Shown piece by piece: positions 47,380-59,621 of a DNA stretch of 64,000 nt. Both the position numbers and the translations under genes were made by a program. The stretch is from Hemileia vastatrix (taxonomy: Eukaryota > Basidiomycota > Pucciniomycetes > Pucciniales > Zaghouaniaceae). The notes under the pieces are model-generated. The model was not told where the DNA came from. It saw only the letters and a list, made by a program, of their open reading frames with translations, and did not search any database. The DNA lies in assembly GCA_030280995.1 (NCBI GenBank), contig JASXTE010000013.1:9145001-9209000 (forward strand). The letters run 5' to 3'. How positions within the stretch are numbered: position 1 is the first letter of the stretch; each line of letters starts with the position of its first letter.

Positions 47380-49339
47380 TTATTTAATAATTATTTTTTA
47401 ATACATTAAATTTAAAATTCAAACACCATAAAATTTATGAATTTTTTTATATGAATATTATAAATTTAATCTACCTCTTTCTCATAATTATATTTATAAT
47501 TTTGTTTTTTTAATTTTTGACATTTAAGTTTATTTTTTGGAAATACAAAATTAAATTTTCAACTAAATTTTTTAGTAAGGTAAAATAAATTATAAATTTG
47601 ACATTTTGTAATTGAATAATGAAAAAATTTTTAAATTTATTTAAAAAATATTTTTGTTAGAAGAATACAAATATTTTAAGGGTAGAAATATGGTGCAAAT
47701 TGTAAGTAAAAAAATTATATTTTTTTTGTGAGGTGTTATTTCTATTTTTAAAAATATTTTTCAAAAACATTCATTAAATACTGAATTAAATTACTTTGAA
47801 ACTCAAATCTTTTGTAAAATAATTAAAAATTGAAGTAATAATATTGTTATATTTGATATAAAATTTGAATTGGTAATATTAATGTCTCTTTAAGTAAATT
47901 TGAAAATCATTTAAAAAGACCATGTTGATAAGTACTTCATTTTTGATATACAATGGTTATATATATATCGTATATATATTTCTTGAGTGTTATTTTTATA
48001 TACATTCAATAAAATTTGTAATATAAAATGCCATTTAATAATTAATTAATGTTCAACTTAGTTATAACAACTTCATATTTAATACCAGCCACTAGTATTT
48101 ACTTTTTAATTTAAAACTCCAATATAATATGAGAGTATCCTTATTTTGTCTGTATGTAATGAACAACAATAACAGACCATAAATGAGTGGGTAATTAATT
48201 ACAATAAATAGTTGAAGAATAACCTATAAGAAATGATAAGTTTATCAAAAAGAGTACATTAAAAAAATATACTTTTGAATTTTTTTTGATATAATTTGGG
48301 TAGTTAAATGAAAATTTAAATTATCAGACATCAAAATGGATAAAATCTAAAAGTGGTGTTTATATAATAAGACTCATATAAAAAAAAGTATAAAAAATCT
48401 ACTATGTAACTAAATTATTAAATATTAAGGTATTATTAAAATTATTGAAAAACTTATTTTACAGTTATAATGAAATCTAAATGTGAAAATAATGGTGGGA
48501 TAATAGTAAGACTATGTGGAAACACTTTAATTTATACATACTTTCAACTATGTTCAGATAAAAAAATTGTTAAAATTGTAAAATAACATCTATTTAATAG
48601 TGATGCAATTTTATTTAGATCAAGAATAAATTTTTCTGAGGAAAAACTAATTAAATTGAGATATGGCCATCTCCTTTCAAGAGATAGAATAATAATAAAA
48701 ATTTAAAAAATTATAATAAGTATTCTTAATCACCATTTTTGAAAAGTCTCTAGTAAAATTCATTATAATATATCATTCATTTATTACATTATATGGAGTT
48801 TTATCTTGAAGTAGTGATGTGAAGCTTTGAACTTATGTTATGAAAAACAAAAAAGTTAAAAAATATATAGTTATACTAATGAAAAAGCCAAAAATAAAAA
48901 TACTATTATAAATTAAAAAAATAAAACTACATAAATTTTATTCTGCTCTAATGATGGAAGGGTACTATGTATGAATTTCCACATGTTAAATCCAAACCTG
49001 CTTTAAGGCTAGTTTACAGGTAGAGCTATTAAGTTTCCTTAAATTCTAAAAATAACTTATGCATCTTACTAATTATTTTTTTCTTGTTTTCTTTCCAAAG
49101 TTGTTAGAGTTGCTTAATTAATACTTTTATCTTGATTGAAAGATATATAATTTTTTTTGAATACATGATTTATTGTTTTAAAAATTATATTATAAATTTA
49201 AATCATTAATTTCATTTTCTAAAGCTTCATTGTCAAAGACAGAACTCCATTTTCTATTACTTAACAAATATATAAAATGTGATAGTAAAATTTGAGGAAT
49301 TTTCTTTTTGAGAGGGTCAAACTATATTGTGAAGATTTT
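47380..49339. other. AT-rich region, no gene seen
   Basis: No supported frame over about 2 kb. A short alternating TA run interrupted by CG lies near 47958-47980. This is giant-element sequence left of copy D. Confidence 0.45.
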
Positions 49340-50167
49340 TGTCAGCCAGGCTACTGGACTTACCCAGTGAAATAAGGAATTATTTACTGGATGAAGCCGC
49401 ACCTTATCATCTTTTTTTAATTATTATTTAATTATCATTTAGTTACATTAACATTAGTTATAAATTAACTAGTTACAGAATGTTAAAATTAAATTAATTA
49501 ATTAAATAAATAAGTAAAATTATAATTATAATTTTTTCCCTTATATTTTCTCTAACACCGTGCTCAATTGACAGGTTGGGAAAAATAAAAACTTTATATT
49601 TAAAAAAAATAAAATACAAAGATAAAATAAGATTTAAAATATTCAAATAATATTTAATATATACAAATAAATCAAATTTCTTATTTGGAATTGACATTTA
49701 CAGTAAATATTAAAAATATTGATGTATTTCTGACATACTCTGTAAATACATCTTTTTGACGCCTTCTTTTTGGAATAACTTTATTATTTGAAATACTTTT
49801 TCTGGAATGTTCTTTTTCTCTCTTTTTCCCTAGTGTTTTTAGAATTTGATTTCCGTGCTTTGTCTCTCCTTTGCCTATAAAAGGCCTCTCTTTTTGTTGT
49901 CTTTTAATAATTCTATCTTACCAAACCATTTTATTACAACAATAACCAATAAAAACTTATTCTTATACTCTATATCATTAGTATTTACAATAGTGTAATT
50001 CTAATTTATAAATTATATTAATATTTTAATCCTACCTCTTTTTATTGAGTAAAACAATCATCTTTGAATTGAGAAATACGTACAAACTTGTTGAGAATAC
50101 ATTTAAACCTTATAAATCCTCGTAGAACTTCGTACCAAAACTTCTAGACTAAAAGCGTACCTTGACA
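49340..50167 (+). repeat. 5' LTR of copy D (828 bp)
   Basis: TGTCAGCC...CCTTGACA, with the TATA box at 49876-49884. The following bases, ATTGGGATCC at 50168, mark the expected primer-binding position. Confidence 0.97.
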
Positions 50168-50299
50168 ATTGGGATCCTTTCCGAAATATCGACGGCGCAA
50201 CGTTACTTGAGGCGTAATTGAGGGGACCATCGGCGTACAAGCACCTGTAAAGGACGAGTAGAGGCGAGAAAAACAACGAACGTCATATGTCACGTGATA

Positions 50300-50325
50300 A
50301 AAGTTTTTGCTGCAAACGGGAATCG
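50300..50325 (-). promoter_or_regulatory. B-box-like word in retrotransposon leader
   Basis: On the - strand the leader reads GGTTCGATTCCCG, matching the Pol III internal B-box consensus. It is conserved in copy B (near 19758) and, with one change, in copy A (near 797). The surrounding sequence does not fold into a full tRNA, because the T-stem does not pair beyond two bases, so this is either a decayed tRNA-derived segment or a short coincidence. Confidence 0.35.
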
Positions 50326-50455
50326 AACCGCGCTCCAAAACTTAAGTTCATATACTGACTAAAGATCGTATATATCGTGGTAATTATTGTGATTACTATT
50401 TGTGGGTTACTCTTCACTCTTCATTTCCTACGTATTTCCTTTTACTCAGCACTCT

Positions 50456-52477
50456 GTAAGTGGCATTAATTTGCTCATTTTGCAGGGGGAGGTGTCTGGT
50501 AATTGGAATTTATTTTTATTATTATATTTTTTTTTATTTTTCCTGGTTGACCATAATAGAGCAATACCTGTTCTTAATCCCTGTCAGTACAGCCTAGTAT
50601 ATAGGTATGATATAATAGTGTTATTTTATGGTCCTACTACTTATTAATAAATGATTTAGTGATTAAACCTCAGGGGAAGACTAATAGAATAGTTATACTC
50701 AAATTAAACTCACAATACTTGGATTTAAATGCGTGCTAGTGGTGGAAAATAGAATAATAAAATATAGTTATAGCTTTTATAAAGATAATATCAATTTATA
50801 AGGGCTTTATAATATATTTCTGAATGTTAATAATTGTAGTGTAATGTTTGTTTGAAGTGTAGTAATTGAATGATGATAATAAACCGTCAAAATCCCTCCT
50901 TACTTATACCCAAATCCACTGGAGTGCACAGACCTTCAATCCAGATGATGTCACTGCTATCCCCGGCAATTACAGCACTGTGAGGGCCCATCACCTCCCC
51001 ATGGCGTCCACTTCAAGCAGTTTCAACACCCAGACCTCCAGTAAGGACCCTCCATCACTATTAATAATAACAAAGAGTCATACCATAAATAGAAATCCCA
51101 GATAAAAGCGGATACCATAAAGAAACAGGTAAAATAAAAGATCAAAAAGAGATTTAATGAAACTAAAAGCATATAAAGGAAACAAATAAAATGTCCAAGC
51201 CCCCAATAACATCCCCAAGCATCCACATTAACCCAGAAACATCTTTCCAACCCATAAATCCGTGAATAACCATCCAAGGAAGTAATTTTAGTTGTCCAAA
51301 CTGGGTGTATGCGCCTGATATAGGTGTCTATGCTTCTGTAGGCGTTGTGAGTCCACAGATTTCGTCCACATGATCTAAAATAAGCAGAAAAACAAAGTTT
51401 ATAGGCTATTAAGAGGCTAAAACCCACTTATATACCAAAATATACATAATATACTGCATATTTCACTGAATATGAGATTTATGTATACATATAAGCTTAT
51501 GTATGTCAATAATTACTTCATATCACTTAAGATAAGTATATTATGACTCCATTAACACCTTAATAAGTATTATTAGGCCATGGATAAGCTATTTAAACTA
51601 TTATAAATTATATAATAGAATAATAATTATATATATATATAATAAAATAATATATATTATTATTTTAACCTTATTTTTAAGATATAAGCTTAATCTAGTT
51701 AAGGTTATCTTATTTTAAGCATAAGAAATACTCAGTCCTAAGGATATTTAGGCTGACAATCCCAGAGGTAATAAAATAATTATATATTAATATTAATTAT
51801 TATCATTTTTCAGTTGACAATTGTCCTGATTAATTTGAATTTTAATTGTTCCAGTTGACAAACTGTCCTGACAATAATAATTTTTATTAAATAAATTAAT
51901 TATTATAATTTTTCAGTTGACATTTGTCCTGATTAATTAATTGTTCCAGTTGACAAATTATCCTGACAATTATAATTTTTTAATAAATAATTAACATTTC
52001 ATTACTTCAGTTGACTTTGAGTCCTGGTAATCCAATAAATCTTTTTAATTAATAAATCTCATATTTAATTACTTCAGTTGACATTAAGTCCTGGTAGTTA
52101 AGTGATCAGTAATAAAATTTTAAAATAAAACTTCATATTTAATTACTTCAGTTGACATTAAGTCCTGGTAGTTAAGTGATCAGTCAAAATAATTTTTTTT
52201 TTAATTAATAAAGATTCATATTTGATTATTTCAGTTGACAATAGATCCTGGTAATAAATTAGTTGATTTAAATCCTGAAAATAAAAATTAATAGAAATTC
52301 TAATTTATTTCTACAGTTGATTGCATTATCCTGGTTTTAAATTTTTTTTATTAATTTTATTTAAGTTGATTTTTATCCTAACAATATTTTTTTTATTATT
52401 TTTATTTTATTTCTTCTGTTAAATAAAAATTAAAAATAAAGACTAATTAATTTTTTGTCTCTTTTCCTTCATTTCAG
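50456..52477 (+). other. Putative leader intron of copy D with hairpin series
   Basis: A GTAAGT donor at 50456 and a pyrimidine-rich acceptor ending TTTCAG at 52477 lie at the same places as in copies A and B. After the solo LTR, 11 hairpin units occur from 51811 to about 52380. Early units read CAG-TT-GAC, 4-5 nt, GTC-CTG; the last three read GAT/ATC instead, so both sides of the stem changed together. Units 4 and 8 have one mismatch. Confidence 0.55.
50582..51758. repeat. Solo LTR of a different retrotransposon family (1,177 bp)
   Basis: The insert starts TGTCAGTACAGCC and ends AGGCTGACA and is flanked by ATCCC on both sides (50577-50581 and 51759-51763). Copies A and B lack it: their leader runs straight from the matching left flank to the right flank. 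No internal retroviral genes are present, as expected after LTR-LTR recombination. Short frames within it are not supported as genes. Confidence 0.85.
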
Positions 52478-52489
52478 TAGAATCTTAAG

Positions 52490-55400
52490 ATGACTGATCA
52501 AAGTGGCTTTGCTTCACGTGAAGAAGAATAGACTTAATTGATTATGATGAGCCTACTTCTGTAAGTTCTCCTTTAACAAGAAGAATTTCTCAAACTAATA
52601 AATCCTTGCCCCAAACAGGATGTGGAAATGGAAGAAGTAGAAATCCTAGTGGACAATACTCAGGATCAGAAACCCAGGACAAACCCACCAGAAGAGCTTC
52701 CAAGAGGCTTCAAGATAAAAAAGATGCCGTTGTCCCAGCAGATAAAGAATCTGTCAACCCACATAAAGGAGTTAAAGACAGACAGCTTAAAACTAAAGGT
52801 AAGGGTAGATGCCTTGGAAGAATGGGAGAAAAGAAAAAATACTTCTCTCCAAGAGAAAAGGAAACCTCTTCCTCCCAGGGATCAACAACAATTGGCTCCC
52901 CAATCCCAAGAGATGGTAGAAGTGTCCAAGTGGCAGTGGGACTGGCTCAACACACAGTGGGACTACTTAGCTCAAAATCATCATCAATTACCTCAGGTAG
53001 GTCCATCAAGGCCCACCCAGGCCAACCCCACTCCTCCCCACCCTTATCAAGAAGGCAAAAGAAGAAGGAAACCCAATATGGTGATACCCAGAAAACCCTG
53101 GTACGTCCCTCTATTGATTCTCAAGTGCCTTTTCTTGTGGCTGACTCTGTTCCTTCAGGTAAATCTGGGAGGCAGGATGAAACCTTGAGACCTATAGAGG
53201 CTGGGAATAGTAGACAGTTATCTCATGTATCCAATCCATTACTTTTAATTGCTACCTAAATGATTAATCCTGATATGGCTGTGATTGATGAAACTCTTGA
53301 CCCTGAGTTCTATGAGAGCCTGGAAAGTTACTCAGTTTCCTTATTGAGAAACACTCCAGATGTAGCAAGAATTAATGATGAGCACTTGAGAGATATTATT
53401 GCCAAGCAAAATCATATAATGAACAATATGCAATTGACTCAGAGATATAATAGTTTGTTAACTGATCAGGGTTATCAAGCATTAAAAAGTGAAGCACAGA
53501 GAGTCTCTGATGAATTGTCTTATTACAAAGCAACCCATGAAAAGAAAATTGCTTTATGGCAAAATATAAAAAATGATTTATCTAAACTAAAAGATACTGT
53601 ATCTACCTGTTGCCAGGAGGTAGAGATAGATAAGATAAATCTGAAAAGATTGAGTGACCATTTGTCATCTTTTCAACATAAAAATCAATTATCTTTTGCA
53701 ACTATCAATGAAAGTTTATCTAGTCTTCCAAGAATGAAAACAAGACTAACAACCATTGAAGAAAAATTGAACTCATTGTTAAATGACCAAAAATATTCTG
53801 ACAATTCTGTGAAGGAACATATAGTGCAGGATGCTCAACCAGTACCTGTGGCTAGTTCATCTAAAATAAAAATTGATCCAGAAATACCTGTTGATAACAC
53901 TGAGTTTCCATCAAAAACTGATGATGCACCAGGATCAGCAACAGAAGGATTAAAAAATGAGATTTCAGCACAATTAGAGAAATTACAGCTGCTTCTTACT
54001 CAGAAACAAGCTAGTACTAAGGAGACTCCTTCAAATCAAAAGAATTGGCCAAAACTTGACCAGTACCCAACATTTGATGGTTATTCTTCCTCTGATTGGC
54101 AACAATTTATTTGCAGAGTTGATAATTTAAAAAATTCTTACAAACTCCCAGATGAGGAAATTGTGTCCAAACTAATTTCTTTCTTCACTAATGTTGCTCT
54201 GATGTGGTATGAATCTGTTCTCCTGGATGCGAATGACTACTCATGGGAGTATTGGAAGAAATTAATTAAAGCACAATTTGGTGGCTCCAACTTCAGAATG
54301 GCTCAACAAAGGCAGTATGAGGAAACTAGATATAGCTCTTCTACTGATAAACCTATTGAGTTTTTAATGAAACTTGTAAAAATCTTAAGGGCAATGGACC
54401 CAAATATGGAGTTTGATTTATGGAAGGACAGGATCCTCTATAAATTACCAATGTCTCTGAGAGACTTGATTGTGGCTAGGACTGAGTTCTCCAAAGAGCC
54501 CTCTTCTTTCATTAATACTTGCAATGAGATACTTCTAAACAATAAGTATGATGCAAGAAGATTCATTCCTAGGACCCCTTTGGAGAAACCCTCCACTTAC
54601 CAACAAAAACCTCTGGAAAAGGTTGGTAAACCTTCTGCCCCTGTTGCACCAAAGAAGTATGCAAAAAACACTTGCTTCAAGTGCAACAAGCCTTGGCAGA
54701 AAGGCCATGTTTGTGACAGGAAGATAAATCTTGTAGAACAAACAGAGGAGCATGCTGATGACACAGTGGCACTGGATGATACATCAAGTGATTGTGCCAG
54801 CAATATTTCATATGAATCTCAACAAGAAATCTTGATTCTGGAAGAAGATATTCATTATTTAAATACTATTGACATTGATAATAATGATTTATCTACAGTT
54901 GAGGATGCTGAGATCATAAAGAACATTGACGATAACTCAATTGTTATTGCCCCTCTTAAGGCACCAGTCTTGATCAATGGAACCAGCATTGAAGTTGTTC
55001 TGGATTCTGGAGCTGGAGGAAGTGTAGTATCTGAAAGAGCACTTGCCTCAGGTGATCAAGACTATAAATCTAAACTGTTGCCTATCATTTCTGAAAATTG
55101 GAGAGGGTATGGCTCTGTTTTGTCCCCCATTGGTAAATACAAAGCCACAGTGTTTTTTAAATATAACCATGGTTTTGTAAGAGCTATTTGTGATTTTGTT
55201 GTCATGAAAAATGATAACTTGAGCAATTGGTTTATTTTAGGGAATGATATTTTAACCAAGTATGGCATAAAATTGGATCCTTCAAACCAATGTTTTACAA
55301 TGGGGTTGAATGGGAAGAGAAAATTTAAAATTTCCTCCCCTAAAAAATTATTAAAACCAGAATTGAACACATGTAATTCTGTGGTTCAATATAAAGGAAG

Positions 55401-58400
55401 ATCTACAAAGGAAATGCATGCCCTTATGTCTGAAATTGACAATGCCTCTTTTGGAGAACAACTTTCGGGTGAGGATAAAGATTCCATCATTAACTTGATA
55501 AAATCTTTTCCTATGGCCTTTGCTCATGGGTCACATGAACTGGGATTAGTTAAAGAGGAAATGAAACTTTCATTGTCTTGCCCATTAACTGATATACCAC
55601 CTAGTTTAAAGAAGAAGCCTTATCATGCTTCTCCCACAAAGAGAAAAGATATTGAAGATAATATCTGTACCCTTTTAAAAATGAATATTATTGAAAAGGT
55701 AGTTGAAACGATTAAATATTGTGTTTATCTCACCTGTCCTAATTTCTTATGAGAAAGATAAAGCCAGGTTATGTGGTGATTATAGAGCACTAAATAATTA
55801 TACTGTTGATGATATCTATCCTTTACCTAGAATCAGCTCTATACATGCTACTTTACAGGGTGCTAAATATATCAGCTGTTTGGATGGTAATAAGGGATAT
55901 CACCAGGTACCTGTTGAGAAAAATTCTCAGAACTTTCTGATGATTGCCACTCATATGGGTATTTATAAGTATATTAGGATGCCATTTGGCCCTAAAAATG
56001 CCCCTTCTGTTTTCCAAAAAGTAATGGATAACACATTCCATCAAGAGATAATTGAAGGTTGGCTGATAGTCTATATTGATGATATCATTATATTCTCAAA
56101 AACATTTGAGGACCATCTTAAACACCTGTGTAAAGTATTCCAGAAAATGGATGAAATAAATATGACACTTGCTTTGAAGAAATGTAAATTTGGTTTCCAT
56201 TCTTTAAAAGTTCTTGGTCATGTTGTTTCAGGCTTACAGATATGTGTTGACCAGAACAAAGTGGCAGCCATACAACAGGTGAAAGCTCCTACAACATTGA
56301 GAGAGCTCCAAAGTTTTTTGGGAATGTGTGGATACTATAGACAGTATATTAAAAATTATCAAGTCATAGCTTTACCCCTTACCCAATTAACTAGAAAGGA
56401 TGTTGCTTTTGTCTGGAATAGTGAAAGACAAAGAGCCTTTGACACTATGAAACACTGTTTGATGTCAGCTCCAATTCTTGCTTTACCTGACTTTGATCAA
56501 CCATTTTTTTTGTACACTGATGCCAGTTTTATTGGTCTTGGTGCTGCCCTCCATCAAAAACAAGTGATAAATGATAAAGTTTCAGAGGTAGTTATTTGTT
56601 ATATTTCAAGAACATTGAGAAATAGTGAATTGAAATATGGTGCTACTCAATTAGAGTGTTTAGCTGTAGTATGGGCTCTGGAAAAGCTTCATTATTACCT
56701 AGATGACCAGAAATTTGAACTTGTCACTGACTGCAGTGCAGTTAAATCCCTATTAAACTTGAAAACACCTAATAGACATATGTTTAGATGGCAACTGGCT
56801 GTTCAAGAATACAGAGGGAGAATGACAATTATTCACAGAGCTGGCATTGGTCACTCAAATGTGGATATGTTATGAAGGTTACTCTTACCAAATGATGACT
56901 CAAATCCTGCTTATGATCCTGAGGATGAAATTATCCATATCCATGGGATATATGTGGTTGATATGGAGGAAGAGCTATTACAGCTTTTTCTGGAATCATA
57001 TGATAAGGACACTGACTTGAAAAAGTTATGCACCATATTAAATGATCCAAAGAATGCTTCAATACAAGCATTAATTAAAACCCTTCCACCAAAGTACCAA
57101 AAAGGTTTGGAAAAAGGAAAATTTTCAATTTATGAAGGATATCTATATTATAGAAGAAAGTTGAGTAATGTTATTGTTATTCCTCCTTCTATGAATGAAA
57201 TCATCTTGAAAATTTGTCATGATGACATATTAGCTGGACATTTTGATCTTGAAAAAACAATGATCAGAATTAAGAACACTGCTTGGTGGGCTAATATGTC
57301 TGAGGACACAAAATTATATGTTGAATCCTGTGATTCATGCCAAAAATCAAAAAGATTAACTGGTAAAAGAGCAGGATTAATGCAACATATTGAACCTCCT
57401 GATGCTCCATGGCAAAAAATAAACATGGACTTTGTAACAGGATTACCTATTGCTGGTAAAGACAGTTATAACTCTTGTTGGGTTATTGTGGACAGATTCA
57501 CAAAATTGTGTAAATTTATCCCTACCCACAAAGATGTTTCCACTAAAGAATTAGCTTTCTTATGGTGGTCTCATATGTTTAATACTGCTGGTTTTCCTAA
57601 AGCCATAATCTCTGACAGAGACCCTAAATTTACTTCTGAATTTTGGATGTCTCTGATGGATGTTTGTGGTTGTGATCTGAAACTTTCTACTGCCCATCAC
57701 CCTCAGACTGATGGTTTAGCTGAAAGAATGATTCAGACTTTAGAGGACATGATAAGAAGATATTGTGCCTTTGGCCTTGAGTATAAAGATAATGACAGAT
57801 TCACTCATGATTGGGTTACCTTACTTCCTGGGTTAGAATTTGCTTATAATAGCACCGTTCATTCTGTTACTCAAAGAAAACCTTTTGAGCTCTGGCTTGG
57901 ATATGTTCCTAATACTCCTCCCCAAATTCTCAATAACAAAATACCTAAATTGGATATACATCCTGGTGTAAAATCTTTTCTTCAAATGCAACAACTATGC
58001 AGAAATCATGCTCAAAAATGTATTGAAAAATCATTTGAATATGAGAAGAAAAGATGGGACAAATCCCATAAAGAATACACTTTTAAAAAGGGTGATGAAG
58101 TGTTGATTTCTACAGTCCACTTCAACTTACAAGGTAATAACAAATTAAAAGATCCATTTGTTGGTCCATTTGTCGTCAGAAGAATGATTGGAGATAATGC
58201 AGTTGAAGTTATTCTGTATTCCCCATATGACAGAAAACATCCTGTTTTTCCAATATCTCTTTTGAAACCTTACACATCCAATAGTGATTTATTTCCAAGA
58301 AGGAGGGGTAGACCAAAGAAAACCCCGAATGAAATCACTGAGACAGCAGAAATTGAAAAAATATTAAATGACAGAATAGTCACTGCTGAGAAAGGTACAG

Positions 58401-58513
58401 AATACTTAATGAGATTCAAGAATAAATCATCTGAATATGATTCTTGGATACCTGGGAAGGAGATATCTAATCTTCCTACTCTACTAAAAAAGTATAAGAA
58501 GAGAAAATCATAG
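52490..58513 (+). pseudogene. gag-pol of copy D, nearly complete chromoviral polyprotein
   Basis: The ATG at 52490 starts MTDQSGFASREE. A one-base deletion gives an early TAG. A 58-bp intron (GTAAGT...AACAG, about 52561-52618) leads to the coiled-coil frame (DVEMEEVEILV ... LKVRVDALEE); a further frame change near 53000-53100 returns to the gag frame. After the TAA at 53258 come INPDMAVIDETLDPEFYESL, the gag core (WPKLDQYPTFDG), a C-x2-C-x7-H-x-C knuckle (CFKCNKPWQKGHVC, about 54674), protease (VLDSGAGGS), RT (YIDDIIIFS, about 56070), RNase H (LYTDASFIGLG; CLAVVWALEKLH; ELVTDCSA), integrase HHCC (HDDILAGHF; ESCDSCQK) with DDE (MDFVTGLP; ISDRDPKF; TDGLAERM), and a chromodomain (EIEKILNDR; YDSWIPGKEIS). 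The chromodomain would direct integration to marked chromatin. Confidence 0.95.
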
Positions 58514-58536
58514 CATTTTTTTTTATTATTTTTTTT

Positions 58537-58549
58537 TAGAGTAAGGGAG
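58537..58549 (+). other. Polypurine tract of copy D
   Basis: AGAGTAAGGGAG lies directly before the 3' LTR and matches the tract in copy A with one change. Confidence 0.75.
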
Positions 58550-59377
58550 TGTCAGCCAGGCTACTGGACTTACCCAGTGAAATAAGGAATTATTTACTGG
58601 ATGAAGCCGCACCTTATCATCTTTTTTTAATTATTATTTAATTATCATTTAGTTAAATTAACATTAGTTATAAATTAACTAGTTACAGAATGTTAAAATT
58701 AAATTAATTAATTAAATAAATAAGTAAAATTATAATTATAATTTTGTCCCTTATATTTTCTCTAACACCGTGCTCAATTGACAGGTTGGGAAAAATAAAA
58801 ACTTTATATTTAAAAAAAATAAAATACAAAGATAAAATAAGATTTAAAATATTCAAATAATATTAAATATATACAAATAAATCAAATTTCTTATTTGGAA
58901 TTGACATTTACAGTAAATATTAAAAATATTGATGTATTTCTGACATACTCTGTAAATACATCTTTTTGACGCCTTCTTTTTGGAATAACTTTATTATTTG
59001 AAATACTCTTTCTGGAATGTTCTTTTTCTCTCTTTTTCCCTACTGTTTTTAGAATTTGATTTCCGTGCTTTGTCTCTCCTTTGCCTATAAAAGGCCTCTC
59101 TTTTTGTTGTCTTTTAATAATTCTATCTTACCAAACCATTTTATTACAACAATAACCAATAAAAACTTATTCTTATACTCTATATCATTAGTATTTACAA
59201 TAGTGTAATTCTAATTTATAAATTATATTAATATTTTAATCCTACCTCTTTTTATTGAGTAAAACAATCATCTTTGAATTGAGAAATACGTACAAACTTG
59301 TTGAGAATCCATTTAAACCTTATAAATCCTCGTAGAACTTCGTACCAAAACTTCTAGACTAAAAGCGTACCTTGACA
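58550..59377 (+). repeat. 3' LTR of copy D (828 bp)
   Basis: About six substitutions separate it from the 5' LTR, for example near 58655 and 58746, which marks a recent insertion. It ends CCTTGACA, followed by the duplicated ATTTT. Confidence 0.97.
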
Positions 59378-59576
59378 ATTTTTATCTAGAAATTCTTGTA
59401 CTCTAAAACCAAATAATTTTCTCCCTTAAGTAAGCCATTTCAAAAATATGAGAATATAAACAAGAATATTAACTTATCTTATTTTTATTTTCTTTACTGA
59501 AAGTTTTAGTTCAATCCCTTTTTTTATATGACATTATTATAAAAACATGGTTAAATGCTACTATATAATTAATTTT

Positions 59577-59621
<45 letters not shown>

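Larger units (their letters stand above)
49340..59377 (+). mobile_element. Ty3/Gypsy chromovirus copy D, full length and young
   Basis: LTRs at 49340-50167 and 58550-59377 are both 828 bp and differ at about six positions by eye. A perfect 5-bp duplication ATTTT flanks the element (49335-49339 and 59378-59382). It is inserted in the giant DNA transposon. The coding region is the best preserved of the four copies but has a one-base deletion near 52530, TAA at 53258, a one-base insertion near 55725 and TGA near 56873, so it would need help from another copy to move. A solo LTR of another family interrupts its leader. Confidence 0.97.

Noticed and set aside
50290..50345. Complete tRNA gene in the Ty3 leader
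   Set aside because: Only the B-box word fits. The T-stem does not pair beyond two bases and no acceptor or anticodon stem was found.
50866..51427. Frames on both strands in the solo LTR
   Set aside because: No recognisable domain; the interval is defined by LTR-like ends and a target duplication.
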